Assembly: GCF_000156335.1 (NCBI RefSeq) | Contig: NZ_DS999213.1 | Location: forward strand, 694,751 to 758,750 | Direction: 5' to 3' | Source of the DNA: Roseobacter sp. GAI101 | Lineage (GTDB): Bacteria > Pseudomonadota > Alphaproteobacteria > Rhodobacterales > Rhodobacteraceae | DNA length: 64,000 nt | Shown: one piece after another, positions 44,847 through 53,831 of the stretch | Layout: the number at the start of each line of letters is the position of its first letter | Numbering within the stretch: position 1 is the stretch's first letter | Position numbers and translations under genes: made by a program | The notes under the pieces: model-generated | Database searches by the model: none | Told to the model about the DNA's origin: nothing | The model's input: only the letters and a program-made list of their open reading frames with translations

Positions 44847-45701
44847 ATGCTTTATCCGACTGCCGACGCATGGCGCGCTGCACCGCGCAAAAAGGTGCTG
44901 GTTTTTGGCATGTCGGGCCTGGGCAAGACCCATATGGCGCATTTGCTGCGCGGGGCCGGCGACTGGTTCCATTACTCGATCGATTACCGCATCGGTACGC
45001 GGTACCTTGGTGAAACCATCACCGACAACGCCAAAGCCGAAGCGATGAAGGTGCCGTTCCTGCGCGATCTACTGCTGAGCGATAGCATCTATATCGGGTC
45101 GAACATCACCTTCGACAATCTGTCCCCCGTGGCGACGTGGTTGGGCAAACCTGGTGATCCGGCCAAGGGCGGCTTGCCCATGGCGGAATATGCCGCGCGG
45201 CAAGACGCGTTCAAACAGGCCGAGATTGCTGCCCTTCTGGACACAGCACATTTTGCCCGCCGTGCGAAGGCACTTTATGATTATCCGCATTTTATCTGCG
45301 ACACTGGCGGGTCGATCTGCGAATGGGTGGACCCCGAAGATGATCACGATCCGCTGATTCAGGCGCTGTCCGAGGAATGTCTGCTGATCTGGATCAAAGG
45401 GGATGCCGCCCATACCCAGGAACTGATCCGCCGCTTTGACAAAGCACCTAAACCGATGGCCTATCAGCCCGAATTTCTTGCGCGGGTCTGGCAGGAATAT
45501 CTAAGCGAAAACAACTGCGAAGAAGCCGACGTTGATCCAGATGCGTTCATTCGCTGGACCTATGCGCAGGCCCTTGCCCACCGCCAGCCCCGCTACGAGG
45601 CGATGGCCCGTTGGGGCGTTACAATCACCGCCGATCAGGTCGGTGCCCTGACGTCAGAGGCCGATTTTGTCGATCTGATCGCGGATGTCATGACAAGCTA
45701 G
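44847..45701 (+). CDS. P-loop ATPase of unknown function
   Basis: A 284-residue cytosolic protein with a Walker A motif FGMSGLGKTHMAHLLR near residue 25 and a possible Walker B-like acidic strand FICDTGGSICEW around residue 155. It resembles small nucleotide-binding kinases or AAA-like proteins annotated only as ATPase in related bacteria. Tryptophan- and aspartate-rich segments (WVDPEDDHDPLIQ) are distinctive. ATG 44847 has AAGGA upstream; a TTG at 44826 is the alternative. It lies 63 bases before metA, but no functional link is clear. Confidence 0.7.
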   Translation: MLYPTADAWRAAPRKKVLVFGMSGLGKTHMAHLLRGAGDWFHYSIDYRIGTRYLGETITDNAKAEAMKVPFLRDLLLSDSIYIGSNITFDNLSPVATWLGKPGDPAKGGLPMAEYAARQDAFKQAEIAALLDTAHFARRAKALYDYPHFICDTGGSICEWVDPEDDHDPLIQALSEECLLIWIKGDAAHTQELIRRFDKAPKPMAYQPEFLARVWQEYLSENNCEEADVDPDAFIRWTYAQALAHRQPRYEAMARWGVTITADQVGALTSEADFVDLIADVMTS

Positions 45702-45764
45702 CCTTGGCAGCCCCCAACTTGCGCCCTATTTAAAAGCCCTCAACAGACTTGGAAATATATCCCG

Positions 45765-46682
45765 ATGCCGATCAAGCTTCCCTCTGACCTGCCCGCCTAT
45801 GACGTCTTGAAGCATGAAGGCGTGATGGTGCTGGACGAGCATGAGGCCGACAAGCAGGATATCCGCCCGCTGCGCATCGCGTTGCTGAACCTGATGCCGA
45901 AGAAAATCCAGACCGAAAACCAGTTTGCCCGGCTGATCGGGGCCACGCCCATCCAGATTGAATTCAGCCTGCTGCGGATGTCGGACCACCAGTCGCGCAA
46001 CACGGCCGCAGATCACCTCGAAAGCTTTTACCGCCCCGTAGAAGAAGTCTGGGACGAGAAATTCGACGGTCTGATCATCACCGGTGCGCCGATCGAGCAT
46101 CTGGATTTCGCGGACGTCACCTATTGGGACGAACTGACCCGCGTGATGGACTGGACCCAAACCAACGTGCACTCTACGTTCGGGGTTTGCTGGGGTGGGA
46201 TGGCGATGATCAACCACTTTCATGGCGTCCCGAAACACCTGTTGGCCGAAAAAGCCTTTGGCTGTTTCCGTCATGTCAATCTTGCACCATCGTCGCCGTA
46301 TCTGCGCGGGTTTTCGGATGATTGCGTCGTGCCAGTCAGCCGGTGGACCGAAATGCGCCAGGCCGAAGTTGATGCCATCCCCGGCTTGACCACCTTGCTG
46401 GGCAGCACCGAGGTCGGGCCATGTCTGGTCGAGGATCCTGCGCACCGCGCGCTCTATATCTTCAACCACCTCGAATATGACCGCGACACGTTGAAGGACG
46501 AATATGACCGCGACGCCGCGGCGGGGACCCCGATCAATGTGCCCTGCAATTATTATCCTGACGATGACCCGGCCAAGCCACCGCTGAACCGCTGGCGCAG
46601 TCACGCGCATCTGCTTTATGGCAATTGGATCAATGAGATTTACCAATCCACCCCATATGATCTGAATGATATTGGCACGTAA
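45765..46682 (+). CDS. metA: Homoserine O-acyltransferase MetA, predicted acetyl-CoA type
   Basis: The 305-residue enzyme activates homoserine for methionine synthesis. The catalytic cysteine C142 (FGVCWGGMA), H235 and E237 (NHLEYD) align at the numbers used for this family. Residue 111 is glutamate (GAPIEHLDF); published work on MetA enzymes ties Glu at 111 to acetyl-CoA and Gly to succinyl-CoA. The database name homoserine O-succinyltransferase would therefore probably be wrong for this protein. The leader of 63 bases shows no SAM-II-like structure. Confidence 0.93.
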   Translation: MPIKLPSDLPAYDVLKHEGVMVLDEHEADKQDIRPLRIALLNLMPKKIQTENQFARLIGATPIQIEFSLLRMSDHQSRNTAADHLESFYRPVEEVWDEKFDGLIITGAPIEHLDFADVTYWDELTRVMDWTQTNVHSTFGVCWGGMAMINHFHGVPKHLLAEKAFGCFRHVNLAPSSPYLRGFSDDCVVPVSRWTEMRQAEVDAIPGLTTLLGSTEVGPCLVEDPAHRALYIFNHLEYDRDTLKDEYDRDAAAGTPINVPCNYYPDDDPAKPPLNRWRSHAHLLYGNWINEIYQSTPYDLNDIGT

Positions 46683-47646
46683 GATGCTCGCGATATTTGC
46701 CCTGGTGGTGGTCGGATTTGTCGTTCTGGTCCAGTGGCGCGCCTATCAGCGCGAGGTTACGGCAAATGCCGCCTACCCGGCAATCGGGCAGCTTTTGGAT
46801 GTCGACGGCGTCACCGTACATGCAAAAATCCAAGGCAGTGGCCCCGATCTGGTGCTGATCCATGGCGCATCCGGGAACATGCGGGATTTCACCTTTGGCA
46901 TGGTCGAGGATTTGGCAAAACGATACCGGGTGATTCTGTTCGACCGTCCCGGCCTTGGCTGGAGCGATGATCTTCCGACAAAAAGCGGTGCCTGGAACAG
47001 TTGGGCCGCGTCTCCGGTCGAACAGGTCAATGTTCTGCAAAAGGCGGCGGATCAGCTTGGTGTAACCAATCCTGTGGTGCTTGGGCATTCCTTTGGCGGG
47101 GCGGTTGCCTTGGCGTGGGGGCTTGCGCGGCCCGATCAGACAGCAGCGTTGGTGCTTGTGTCGGCAGTGTCCAATGTCTGGCCCGGTGATCTGGGCTGGC
47201 AATACCGCGTAACCGGATCAACCTTGGGTAGTGCTTTGGTTATCCCGATGATCACGGCGTTCTTGCCTGAAAAAACCGTTAACGACAGTGTCGACAGCAT
47301 TTTTGCGCCGCAACCGGCCCCATCGGGATATACTGAACATATCGGTACCGATCTATCCTTGCGGCGTCCGTCGATGCGGGCCAATGCACAACAGGTCAAC
47401 GGGCTTTTACCGCATATCAAGGCTATGGTACCGCGATACGACGCGCTGACCATGCCGGTTGAACTGATACACGGGGACGCCGATACCATTGTCCCGCTGG
47501 AAGTCCATGCGCGGGTTCTGATAACGCAACTTGCCGATGGCGCTTTGACGGTCCTGCCCGGTATTGGCCATATGCCCCAGCATGTTGAACGCACGGCGGT
47601 GCGGGACGCGATAGACCGTGCTGCCGCGCGTGCGGGTTTGCGCTAG
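46666..47646 (+). CDS. Alpha/beta hydrolase with N-terminal membrane anchor
   Basis: The 326-residue protein starts [20 protein letters not shown], a basic start followed by a hydrophobic signal anchor, and then an alpha/beta hydrolase fold. The nucleophile elbow is [11 protein letters not shown], the acid is in HGDADTIVP and the histidine in [10 protein letters not shown]. It starts at ATG 46666, overlapping metA by 17 bases; ATG 46684 just after the metA stop is a close alternative. The family includes haloalkane and ester hydrolases, and no substrate can be assigned. Confidence 0.83.
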   Translation: MILARKMLAIFALVVVGFVVLVQWRAYQREVTANAAYPAIGQLLDVDGVTVHAKIQGSGPDLVLIHGASGNMRDFTFGMVEDLAKRYRVILFDRPGLGWSDDLPTKSGAWNSWAASPVEQVNVLQKAADQLGVTNPVVLGHSFGGAVALAWGLARPDQTAALVLVSAVSNVWPGDLGWQYRVTGSTLGSALVIPMITAFLPEKTVNDSVDSIFAPQPAPSGYTEHIGTDLSLRRPSMRANAQQVNGLLPHIKAMVPRYDALTMPVELIHGDADTIVPLEVHARVLITQLADGALTVLPGIGHMPQHVERTAVRDAIDRAAARAGLR

Positions 47647-47695
47647 GGCGCGGAACGCTGCATAACAACTGCAACGACACCCTCAGGAGGCCGCC

Positions 47696-48565
47696 ATGGA
47701 CCTGCCCTTTGACGGCGCGATCAGCGCCCATTTTGAAAACGACGCGCCAAAGGTGACCCGCCAGGCGATAAAGCGTGCGGAAAAAGACGATATCCTGAAT
47801 GACAGCTATCCACATTCCGAACGGATGGGCCGCAAGCAGTACGACAAGGAAATGGCGTTGTTGCAGATCGAACTGGTCAAGCTGCAATCTTGGGTGCGCG
47901 ACAGCGGCACCCGCATCGCGATGGTCTTCGAGGGGCGCGATGCCGCAGGCAAAGGCGGCACCATCGGGCGCTTTCGTGAAAACCTCAACCCGCGCGGCGC
48001 AAGGGTCGTGGCCCTGCCCAAACCGACCGAAACCGAAGCGGGCCAGTGGTATTTTCAGCGCTACATTCAGCATCTGCCGTCCAGTGGAGAAATGGTTTTC
48101 TTCGATCGCAGCTGGTACAACCGCGGCGTTGTCGAGCCGGTCTTCGGCTTTTGTACCGATGCGCAACGGGAACATTTTTTCGCTCAGGTCCAACCCTTTG
48201 AAGAGATGCTGGTCGATGACGGGATTCATCTGTTCAAATTCTGGCTTAACGTCGGACGGGGCGAACAATTACGCCGGATGTTGGCGCGCGAAAGCGATCC
48301 GCTCAAGCAATGGAAGCTGAGCATGATCGACGTCAAAGGTCTTGCCAAGTGGGATGAATATAGCACCGCGATCAGCGAGACGCTGACACGTTCGAACAGC
48401 GCTGCCGCCCCTTGGACGATCATCCGGTCGGACGATAAACGCCGTGCGCGGTTGAATGCGATCCGCACGGTGTTGCATGAATTTGACTATGCGAGAAAGA
48501 ACGAAAAGGCCATCGGCGCGCTTGATGCGCAGATCTGTGGCGGCCCGGATATCTGGGATGCCTAA
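47696..48565 (+). CDS. ppk2: Polyphosphate kinase 2
   Basis: PPK2 enzymes transfer phosphate between polyphosphate and nucleotides, mostly phosphorylating GDP, ADP or NMPs. The 289-residue single-domain protein has Walker [17 protein letters not shown] near residue 78, the lid segment [17 protein letters not shown] and Walker B with [18 protein letters not shown]. The length fits class I (nucleoside diphosphate) PPK2. A strong AGGAGG lies five bases before the ATG. The end overlaps the TetR gene by eight bases. Confidence 0.95.
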   Translation: MDLPFDGAISAHFENDAPKVTRQAIKRAEKDDILNDSYPHSERMGRKQYDKEMALLQIELVKLQSWVRDSGTRIAMVFEGRDAAGKGGTIGRFRENLNPRGARVVALPKPTETEAGQWYFQRYIQHLPSSGEMVFFDRSWYNRGVVEPVFGFCTDAQREHFFAQVQPFEEMLVDDGIHLFKFWLNVGRGEQLRRMLARESDPLKQWKLSMIDVKGLAKWDEYSTAISETLTRSNSAAAPWTIIRSDDKRRARLNAIRTVLHEFDYARKNEKAIGALDAQICGGPDIWDA

Positions 48566-49175
48566 ACAGGGCTACCACCACGGCAACCTGCGCCAGGCCT
48601 TGATCGAAGGGGCGTTGCAGCTGATCGAATTGCGCGGCCCCACAGGGTTCACCCTGTCCGAGGCTGCAAAGCAGGCAGGCGTCACCCCCGCCGCCGTCTA
48701 CCGGCATTTCGACGGGCGCGAAGATCTGATCGCCGAAGGCGCGCTGCAAGGCTACGAGATCTTCGCCGAACGGATGGAGGCGGCGTATCGGTCGGGTCAG
48801 CCTTCGGCGCTCAAGGCATTCGAGGCAACGGGCCGCGCCTATCTCGCCTTCGCCCGCGCCTATCCCGGCCATTACATCGCGATGTTCGAAAGCGGCATTT
48901 CCGTCAACCGCACGCCCGAACTTGCGGCAGCCGCCAACCGTGCCAACGGCGTACTTGAACAAGCCGCCGCCGACCTCAGCCAACACATTCCCGCCCATAA
49001 ACGACCGCCCGCCGCAATGTTTTCGGCGCATGTCTGGGCGCTGAGCCATGGCGTCGTCGAGCTTTTTGCCCGAAACTCACCGGGACGCGCCTCGCCTTTT
49101 CCGGCGGACGAACTGCTTGAAAGCGGGATCGGCATTTATCTGCGCGGGCTTGGTCTGGTCGATCCGGACGTGTGA
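48558..49175 (+). CDS. TetR/AcrR family transcriptional regulator
   Basis: This 205-residue regulator has the TetR helix-turn-helix near the N terminus ([19 protein letters not shown], residues 34-52) preceded by [19 protein letters not shown]. The C-terminal ligand-binding part is variable ([19 protein letters not shown]). It starts inside the ppk2 stop region, so it is translated with ppk2, an uncommon pairing that could make it a regulator of that operon or of the LLM enzyme on the opposite strand. Confidence 0.88.
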   Translation: MPKQGYHHGNLRQALIEGALQLIELRGPTGFTLSEAAKQAGVTPAAVYRHFDGREDLIAEGALQGYEIFAERMEAAYRSGQPSALKAFEATGRAYLAFARAYPGHYIAMFESGISVNRTPELAAAANRANGVLEQAAADLSQHIPAHKRPPAAMFSAHVWALSHGVVELFARNSPGRASPFPADELLESGIGIYLRGLGLVDPDV

Positions 49176-49227
49176 CGCTCGTGCCCAAACCCAGACCGGT
49201 CAGACGCTGATCCCGAGGGACGCAGCC

Positions 49228-50232
49228 TTAGGCTGCTGCGCGCTGGTTGTTGATATCGGTCATCACCTCTGCTGCGATCTGCAAGGATCGCACCCGTGCT
49301 GCATGATCATGGATTTGCCCTGACAGGATCACTTCGTCTGGCTGATACCGATCTATCAACGCAGTAAGCTGCGCTTTTACGGTGTCGGGGCTGCCCACGG
49401 CGGTGATCCGCAACGCCTGATCGACGGCTTGCCGCATCTGTGCGCCAACCTCGGCATCTATATCATCTACCGGACGGGGCAATTTTCCCGGATTTCCCGT
49501 GCGCAACCGCACGAAGGCCTGTTGGACGGAGGTTCGCAGATAAGCCGCTTGTGTGTCCGTGTCAGCGGCAAAGACATTCACTGCCAACATGAAATGCGGT
49601 TTGGCCCATGCTGTGGACGGTTTGAAGTCACGGCGATAGATTGCGGTGGCATCCTCCAGCGCATCGGGCGCAAAATGCGATGCAAACGCATAAGGCAGCC
49701 CGAAATGCGCCGCCAGTTGCGCCCCGTAAAGCGATGATCCCAGAATCCAGACCGGCACATGTGTCCCCTGGCCCGGATGTGCCCTGACCCTTGCCCCGGG
49801 CTGCGCGTCGCCCAAGTACTCCATCAACTCGGCCACATCATCGGGAAACCGGTCGCCGCCCTGCATGCCCCGGCGCAGCGCATGATACACCGCCTGATCG
49901 CCACCAGGCGCGCGCCCCAGGCCCAGATCGATCCGGTCGCCGTGAATGGTGGCCAAGGTGCCAAACTGTTCTGCAATCGCAAGTGGCGCGTGGTTGGGAA
50001 GCATAATGCCCCCTGCACCGACACGGATGGACGTGGTGTGATCCGCAACATGCCCAATCACCACCGATGTCGCCGCCGATGCAATGCCCGGCATATTGTG
50101 ATGCTCTGCAAGCCAATAGCGGTGATACCCCGCCGCTTCGGCATGGCGCGCCAGATCAACCGTATTGGCAATCGCCTGACGGGTATCAGACCCCTCTGGG
50201 ACCGGCGACAGATCAAGGACGGAATAGCGCAT
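49228..50232 (-). CDS. LLM class flavin-dependent oxidoreductase
   Basis: The 334-residue protein is a luciferase-like monooxygenase-family member with a TIM-barrel fold. It has the family start [18 protein letters not shown], the block [19 protein letters not shown], and [20 protein letters not shown] with GLGRAPGG. These match the bacterial YhbW-like subgroup that uses FMNH2 without light emission. AGGAGA precedes the ATG. The physiological substrate is unknown. Confidence 0.9.
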   Translation of the reverse strand: MRYSVLDLSPVPEGSDTRQAIANTVDLARHAEAAGYHRYWLAEHHNMPGIASAATSVVIGHVADHTTSIRVGAGGIMLPNHAPLAIAEQFGTLATIHGDRIDLGLGRAPGGDQAVYHALRRGMQGGDRFPDDVAELMEYLGDAQPGARVRAHPGQGTHVPVWILGSSLYGAQLAAHFGLPYAFASHFAPDALEDATAIYRRDFKPSTAWAKPHFMLAVNVFAADTDTQAAYLRTSVQQAFVRLRTGNPGKLPRPVDDIDAEVGAQMRQAVDQALRITAVGSPDTVKAQLTALIDRYQPDEVILSGQIHDHAARVRSLQIAAEVMTDINNQRAAA

Positions 50233-50345
50233 GGAACATCTCCTGTTTGACTTGTCTTTAACCTAATCATCCAATGCCCGAAACAAAAGCACCCCGACAG
50301 CTTCATTTTGCCAGCTAAACTCTCCCCGAAGGGCCCGTTGCCACG

Positions 50346-50374
50346 AAAAAGGCCGCCCCGATAAAAGGGCGGCC
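50346..50374 (-). terminator. Rho-independent terminator of rplM-rpsI
   Basis: GGCCGCCC (50351-50358) and GGGCGGCC (50367-50374) form a perfect stem with an eight-base loop. On the minus strand the stem is followed by TTTTT (A run at 50346-50350), 27 bases after the rpsI stop. Confidence 0.9.
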
Positions 50375-50400
50375 CATTCCAGACATCTTGTAGGTAAAGT

Positions 50401-50889
50401 TTAGCGCTTGGAGAACTGGAAGCTCTTACGCGCTTTGGCCTTACCGTATTTCTTACGTTCAACGACACGGCTGTCACGGGTCAGGAAGCCTGCCGCTTTC
50501 AGCGCGCCGCGCAAGGAGGGATCATAAAGCTGAAGTGCTTTGGAAACACCGTGCTTTACCGCGCCGGCCTGACCGGACAGACCGCCACCTTTCACAGTTG
50601 CGACAACGTCAAACTGACCGTCGGTGCCTGTGATGGTGAAAGGCTGTGCAAGGATCATCTGCAAAACGGGGCGTGCAAAATATTCGTTCTGCGGCTTGCC
50701 GTTGACGATAACCTTGCCGGAACCCGGCTTGATCCAGACGCGGGCAACCGCATCTTTACGCTTGCCGGTCGCATAGGCACGGCCAAGCGCGTCACGGACG
50801 GGCTCGCGTGGGGTCAATTCGACTTCGGCAGCAGCATTCTCGGTGACGGCCGCTTCGAGGCCTTCGAGTGTTTTGATTTCATCAGCCAT
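50401..50889 (-). CDS. rpsI: 30S ribosomal protein S9
   Basis: The 162-residue protein has the S9 core ([20 protein letters not shown]) and the conserved basic tail ending [18 protein letters not shown], whose arginine-lysine end contacts tRNA in the P site. The N-terminal 30 residues are acidic and specific to this group. It follows rplM by two bases, as in the usual L13-S9 operon. Confidence 0.98.
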   Translation of the reverse strand: MADEIKTLEGLEAAVTENAAAEVELTPREPVRDALGRAYATGKRKDAVARVWIKPGSGKVIVNGKPQNEYFARPVLQMILAQPFTITGTDGQFDVVATVKGGGLSGQAGAVKHGVSKALQLYDPSLRGALKAAGFLTRDSRVVERKKYGKAKARKSFQFSKR

Positions 50890-50891
50890 GC

Positions 50892-51353
50892 TTATGCACT
50901 CCGCGTGTTTTTAGAGTTCATGGATTTCACGTCCAGAACCTCGGGGCTTTGCGCCTCATGGGGGTGATCGGAACCGGCGTAGACGCGCAGGTTGGTCATG
51001 ATCTGGCGGCTCAGGCGGTTGCCGGGCAGCATGCGCTTGACCGCTTGGGTCACGATACGCTCGGGGTGCGCGCCATCAAGGATCTGTGCCTTGGTGCGTT
51101 CCTTGATCCCGCCAGGGTGGCCAGTGTGCCAGTAGAAGTTTTCTTCACGCTTCTTGCCGGTCATCTGGATTTTCTCGGCATTGATTACGATGACGTTGTC
51201 GCCGCAATCCATGTGAGGTGTGTAGGATGGCTTGTGCTTGCCGCGCAGACGCATGGCAATGATCGACGCAAGACGGCCAAGGACGACGCCTTCAGCGTCG
51301 ACGATGATCCATTTCTTGTCGATATCTGCCGGTGTTGCAGAAAAGGTTTTCAT
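50892..51353 (-). CDS. rplM: 50S ribosomal protein L13
   Basis: L13 (153 residues) is an early-assembly 50S protein; in E. coli it also represses its own operon. Visible blocks are [38 protein letters not shown] and [20 protein letters not shown]. Start at 51353 matches the family; the open frame extends to 51389 without support. A promoter (51417-51444) and a leader hairpin (51382-51399) precede it. Confidence 0.98.
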   Translation of the reverse strand: MKTFSATPADIDKKWIIVDAEGVVLGRLASIIAMRLRGKHKPSYTPHMDCGDNVIVINAEKIQMTGKKREENFYWHTGHPGGIKERTKAQILDGAHPERIVTQAVKRMLPGNRLSRQIMTNLRVYAGSDHPHEAQSPEVLDVKSMNSKNTRSA

Positions 51354-51381
51354 GGACGGAATTCCCGTTAATTTGGTGAAA

Positions 51382-51399
51382 GGGTTCAAGATCGAACCC
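51382..51399 (-). promoter_or_regulatory. Leader hairpin in the rplM mRNA
   Basis: GGGTTC (51382-51387) and GAACCC (51394-51399) form a six-base stem with a six-base loop in the 5' untranslated region, 29 bases before the rplM start. L13 represses its own mRNA by binding the leader in E. coli, so this hairpin is a candidate target here; that role is inferred. Confidence 0.45.
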
Positions 51400-51416
51400 C
51401 GCTATCTGATGGCTGG

Positions 51417-51444
51417 GTTATAAACACGCTCTTCGCCACGTCAA
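51417..51444 (-). promoter_or_regulatory. Sigma-70-type promoter of rplM-rpsI
   Basis: On the minus strand TTGACG (51439-51444) and TATAAC (51417-51422) are separated by 16 bases. Transcription would start near 51410, giving a leader of about 57 bases. This is the clearest housekeeping-type promoter in the window. Confidence 0.7.
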
Positions 51445-51515
51445 GCGCGACCTTTTCCATTTAATCAAACAAAAACATACACTTATAAATTAGGTATAAT
51501 AATACCCCATAAAAC

Positions 51516-52937
51516 TCACACGCTTAGCTGCTCCGGCGGATTGTCCAGCAATTGGCGCAGCCGCAGGATCGCCGCCTCAAAGCTTTTCAGGGGAACGCCT
51601 GCGTTTATCGCCATCCGCACGGCGTGGGGTGCGCGGGCGTCCCGGCAAACGAACTCCTCGGCAGAGCGGAGTTGCACGGCCTGCGCATCGGCAGCCTGGC
51701 AAAACGCCCCTGCCCGCCATCCAACCGGTAGACGAAGCCATAGGAAGGGCACGTCCTGTCGCCATCCGACGTCATAGCCGCCAAGGATATTCACCGCTGC
51801 TTGGACATAGGTGTTGAACCGTGCCCGCGTCCCTTCGGCCAGCGTGTCGATCTGCGGATGGGTCAGCAGCTTTGCGCACAGATCAATCAGCGGGGTCGCC
51901 AGACCAAAACTGTTGTATTCCGCCACCCGTCGCAAATCGGTTGTGCGCTCTTCGGGGGCGATGCCGAAACCGATGCGCAGTGCGGGTGTCAGTGTCTTGG
52001 CTAGCGACGAAATATACCAGCCGCGTTCCGGGGCCAGCATCCGGTACGTCGGCGCGCGGTCGACCCGCATCCTGTAGCAGTCATCCTCGACGATTTGCAG
52101 GTCATGTCTGCGCGCCACCTGTACCAGCGCCTCGCGGCGGGCCACTGGGGTAAAGCAGCCCGTGGGGTTATGGACCTCGGGCGAGGTGCAGAAAATCTGC
52201 GCGTCGTGGTTTCTGGCGGCCTCTTCCAGCGCTTCGGGGATCACGCCATCGGCGTCCATCGCCACGGGGATCACATCGGCGCGCAGCAACTCGGCGGCAC
52301 GGCGGAAACCGGGGTAAGACAGTTCCTCGATCAGGATTGCGGGTCGTGACCCCTTCAGGATCGACTGAAACACCAAGGACAGCGCGTTTTGCCCGCCGTG
52401 GGTCAGCACGATATCCGCCTCCCCGAATGCCCCGAGGGGCGTGCCCGTCAGCCAACGCACAACCGCTTCGCGGGCGGGTTGCGCGCCGGTGCGGCTTGGG
52501 TAATGCATCACGCCTGACGGTGGATTCTGGGCGATTTCGGCCAACAGGTTCTTGATCAGCGTCGCCTGCCCGGCCGAGGGCAGATACGGCGAGAACATGT
52601 TCACATTGTAGTGGTCCCTTTCGCCGTCCCTGTCATCAAAGTGGGCGATCACATCAATCTCGATCGGGGCGTCGCTGGTCGGGGCCGCCAACTGCGTCGC
52701 CACGAAGGTGCCGCGCCCGACCTCAGCCTGCAAAACGCCGCTTTCGGTAAGCAGCGTATACGCGCGCGCAACGGTGCCCGGTGTCATCTTCAACTTCCAG
52801 GCCAATTCGCGCACCGGCGGCAGTTTCGCCCCCTGTGAGAGCGCGCCTGTTTTGATCGCGTCACGGATCATCGCGACAACGGCCTTGTACTTGGGTCCCG
52901 GCCCATCTTCCAGCGACGGCTGCCAAATTGTACCCAT
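51516..52937 (-). CDS. MocR/PdxR-type GntR regulator with aminotransferase domain
   Basis: The 473-residue protein fuses an N-terminal GntR winged helix (residues 15-80, KLPPVRELAWKLKMTPGTVA) to a fold-type I aminotransferase domain. The PLP-lysine segment is ISSLAKTLTPALRIGFG, with EELSYPGFRRAAELLRAD and CTSPEVHNPTGCFTPVARRE from the cofactor pocket. Such MocR regulators bind PLP and often control a divergent gene; the divergent gene here is a DUF1127 gene. Symmetric sites between them are described separately. Confidence 0.92.
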   Translation of the reverse strand: MGTIWQPSLEDGPGPKYKAVVAMIRDAIKTGALSQGAKLPPVRELAWKLKMTPGTVARAYTLLTESGVLQAEVGRGTFVATQLAAPTSDAPIEIDVIAHFDDRDGERDHYNVNMFSPYLPSAGQATLIKNLLAEIAQNPPSGVMHYPSRTGAQPAREAVVRWLTGTPLGAFGEADIVLTHGGQNALSLVFQSILKGSRPAILIEELSYPGFRRAAELLRADVIPVAMDADGVIPEALEEAARNHDAQIFCTSPEVHNPTGCFTPVARREALVQVARRHDLQIVEDDCYRMRVDRAPTYRMLAPERGWYISSLAKTLTPALRIGFGIAPEERTTDLRRVAEYNSFGLATPLIDLCAKLLTHPQIDTLAEGTRARFNTYVQAAVNILGGYDVGWRQDVPFLWLRLPVGWRAGAFCQAADAQAVQLRSAEEFVCRDARAPHAVRMAINAGVPLKSFEAAILRLRQLLDNPPEQLSV

Positions 52938-53016
52938 TACAATGTTTTCCTTTTCAAAATGTATCGCATTTTGTACCCCTACATTACGGCAAATACAAAC
53001 ATTGTGTCAATACAAT
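52928..53016. promoter_or_regulatory. Operator-like repeats between mocR-type gene and DUF1127 gene
   Basis: CAAAATG (52955-52961) and CATTTTG (52967-52973) form a perfect inverted repeat with a five-base centre. TTGTACCC occurs twice in direct orientation at 52928-52935 and 52971-52978, 43 bases (about four helical turns) apart. A further ATTGT/ACAAT inverted repeat lies at 53001-53016. MocR dimers typically need two spaced direct repeats, so these are good candidates for its operator. Confidence 0.6.
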
Positions 53017-53034
53017 TTAACATAGGAGATTCTC

Positions 53035-53265
53035 ATGACACAGACCCTCACCCTTTCCAACGAAATGGTAGCAACCCTGAACCAGCGCGGCACGCCCGTT
53101 GCCGCTGTTCTTGCGGTTAAATTTGCGGTCTGCGTCACGAAAATGGCATCCCGTCGCCGCACTCGAGTTGCTTTGGCCCAACTGGAGCCATGGCAGTTGC
53201 GCGACGTGGGACTAACACCGACAGAGGCTCATGATGAGTCGATCAAGGTGTTCTGGAAGGCGTGA
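53035..53265 (+). CDS. DUF1127 family small protein
   Basis: The 76-residue protein starts after GGAGA. It has a hydrophobic N-terminal half (TPVAAVLAVKFAVCVTKM), basic RRRTR, and the C-terminal DUF1127 signature (LAQLEPWQLRDVGLTPTEAH). Short DUF1127 proteins in other alphaproteobacteria have been linked to RNA turnover and phosphate or nitrogen metabolism, while longer ones carry an extra N-terminal part as here. It is divergent from the MocR-type regulator and is followed by a strong terminator. Confidence 0.85.
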   Translation: MTQTLTLSNEMVATLNQRGTPVAAVLAVKFAVCVTKMASRRRTRVALAQLEPWQLRDVGLTPTEAHDESIKVFWKA

Positions 53266-53297
53266 CATCCCTGTGGCACCTTTCAGACCTCTTCACT

Positions 53298-53324
53298 TGG
53301 GCCGGTACATACCGGCCCATTTTT
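53298..53324 (+). terminator. Rho-independent terminator after the DUF1127 gene
   Basis: TGGGCCGGT (53298-53306) and ACCGGCCCA (53311-53319) form a perfect nine-base stem with the tetraloop ACAT, followed by TTTTT. It is 33 bases after the DUF1127 stop. Confidence 0.9.
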
Positions 53325-53354
53325 CGATTGTATCAATACGCTAAATGATCCGCC

Positions 53355-53774
53355 CTATTTCGGCGGAATAGCATAGGTAAGCGACGCCCGCGCGACCGGC
53401 GTGTCCATTCCTTCGGAAAACACCAGCACATCGCAGACCGACAGCAACTTGCCCAGCTTCAGCAGTCGTGTCCGAGATATCAGATCGACACCTGCCGCCG
53501 GTTTTCGCATGAAGTCGATCGAACAGTTCGTCGTAACCGCCAACGCCTTCGGCCCAATCCGCGCCAAGGTCATCAGATAGGCGCTGACATCCGCCAGCGC
53601 AAAGATCGACGGGCCGGAAATTGTGCCGCCGGGGCGCAAGTGCTGGTCCCCCACCAGCAAACGCGTCGTCAGATCGGTTTCGCCCACATGGTCGATCGCA
53701 AAATCATCGGCCACCTGTTTGAACACGTCTTTCATAAAAACCGTCAGCGCGTCGGCATCCATCATTATCGGCAT
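53355..53774 (-). CDS. PaaI family thioesterase
   Basis: The 139-residue hotdog-fold protein hydrolyses acyl-CoA thioesters. The PaaI pattern is RPGGTISGPSIFALADVSAY, holding the catalytic acidic residue region, followed by TTNCSIDFMRKPAAG. GGAGGA precedes the ATG at 53774; a second ATG a few codons in is an alternative. It is divergent from the crotonase-family gene with 57 bases between, so both may serve the same acyl-CoA route. Confidence 0.88.
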   Translation of the reverse strand: MPIMMDADALTVFMKDVFKQVADDFAIDHVGETDLTTRLLVGDQHLRPGGTISGPSIFALADVSAYLMTLARIGPKALAVTTNCSIDFMRKPAAGVDLISRTRLLKLGKLLSVCDVLVFSEGMDTPVARASLTYAIPPK

Positions 53775-53831
53775 ACTTGTCCTCCGTCATATGTCGGGGA
53801 TAGGCTCTGGTAAATTCAGGGAGAGAGCAAG

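Noticed and set aside
45702..45764. SAM-II riboswitch before metA
   Set aside because: The 63-base gap lacks the conserved pseudoknot sequence and pairing.
53324..53345. ATTG/CAAT inverted repeat as a second MocR operator
   Set aside because: Only four-base arms, downstream of a terminator and far from any start codon.
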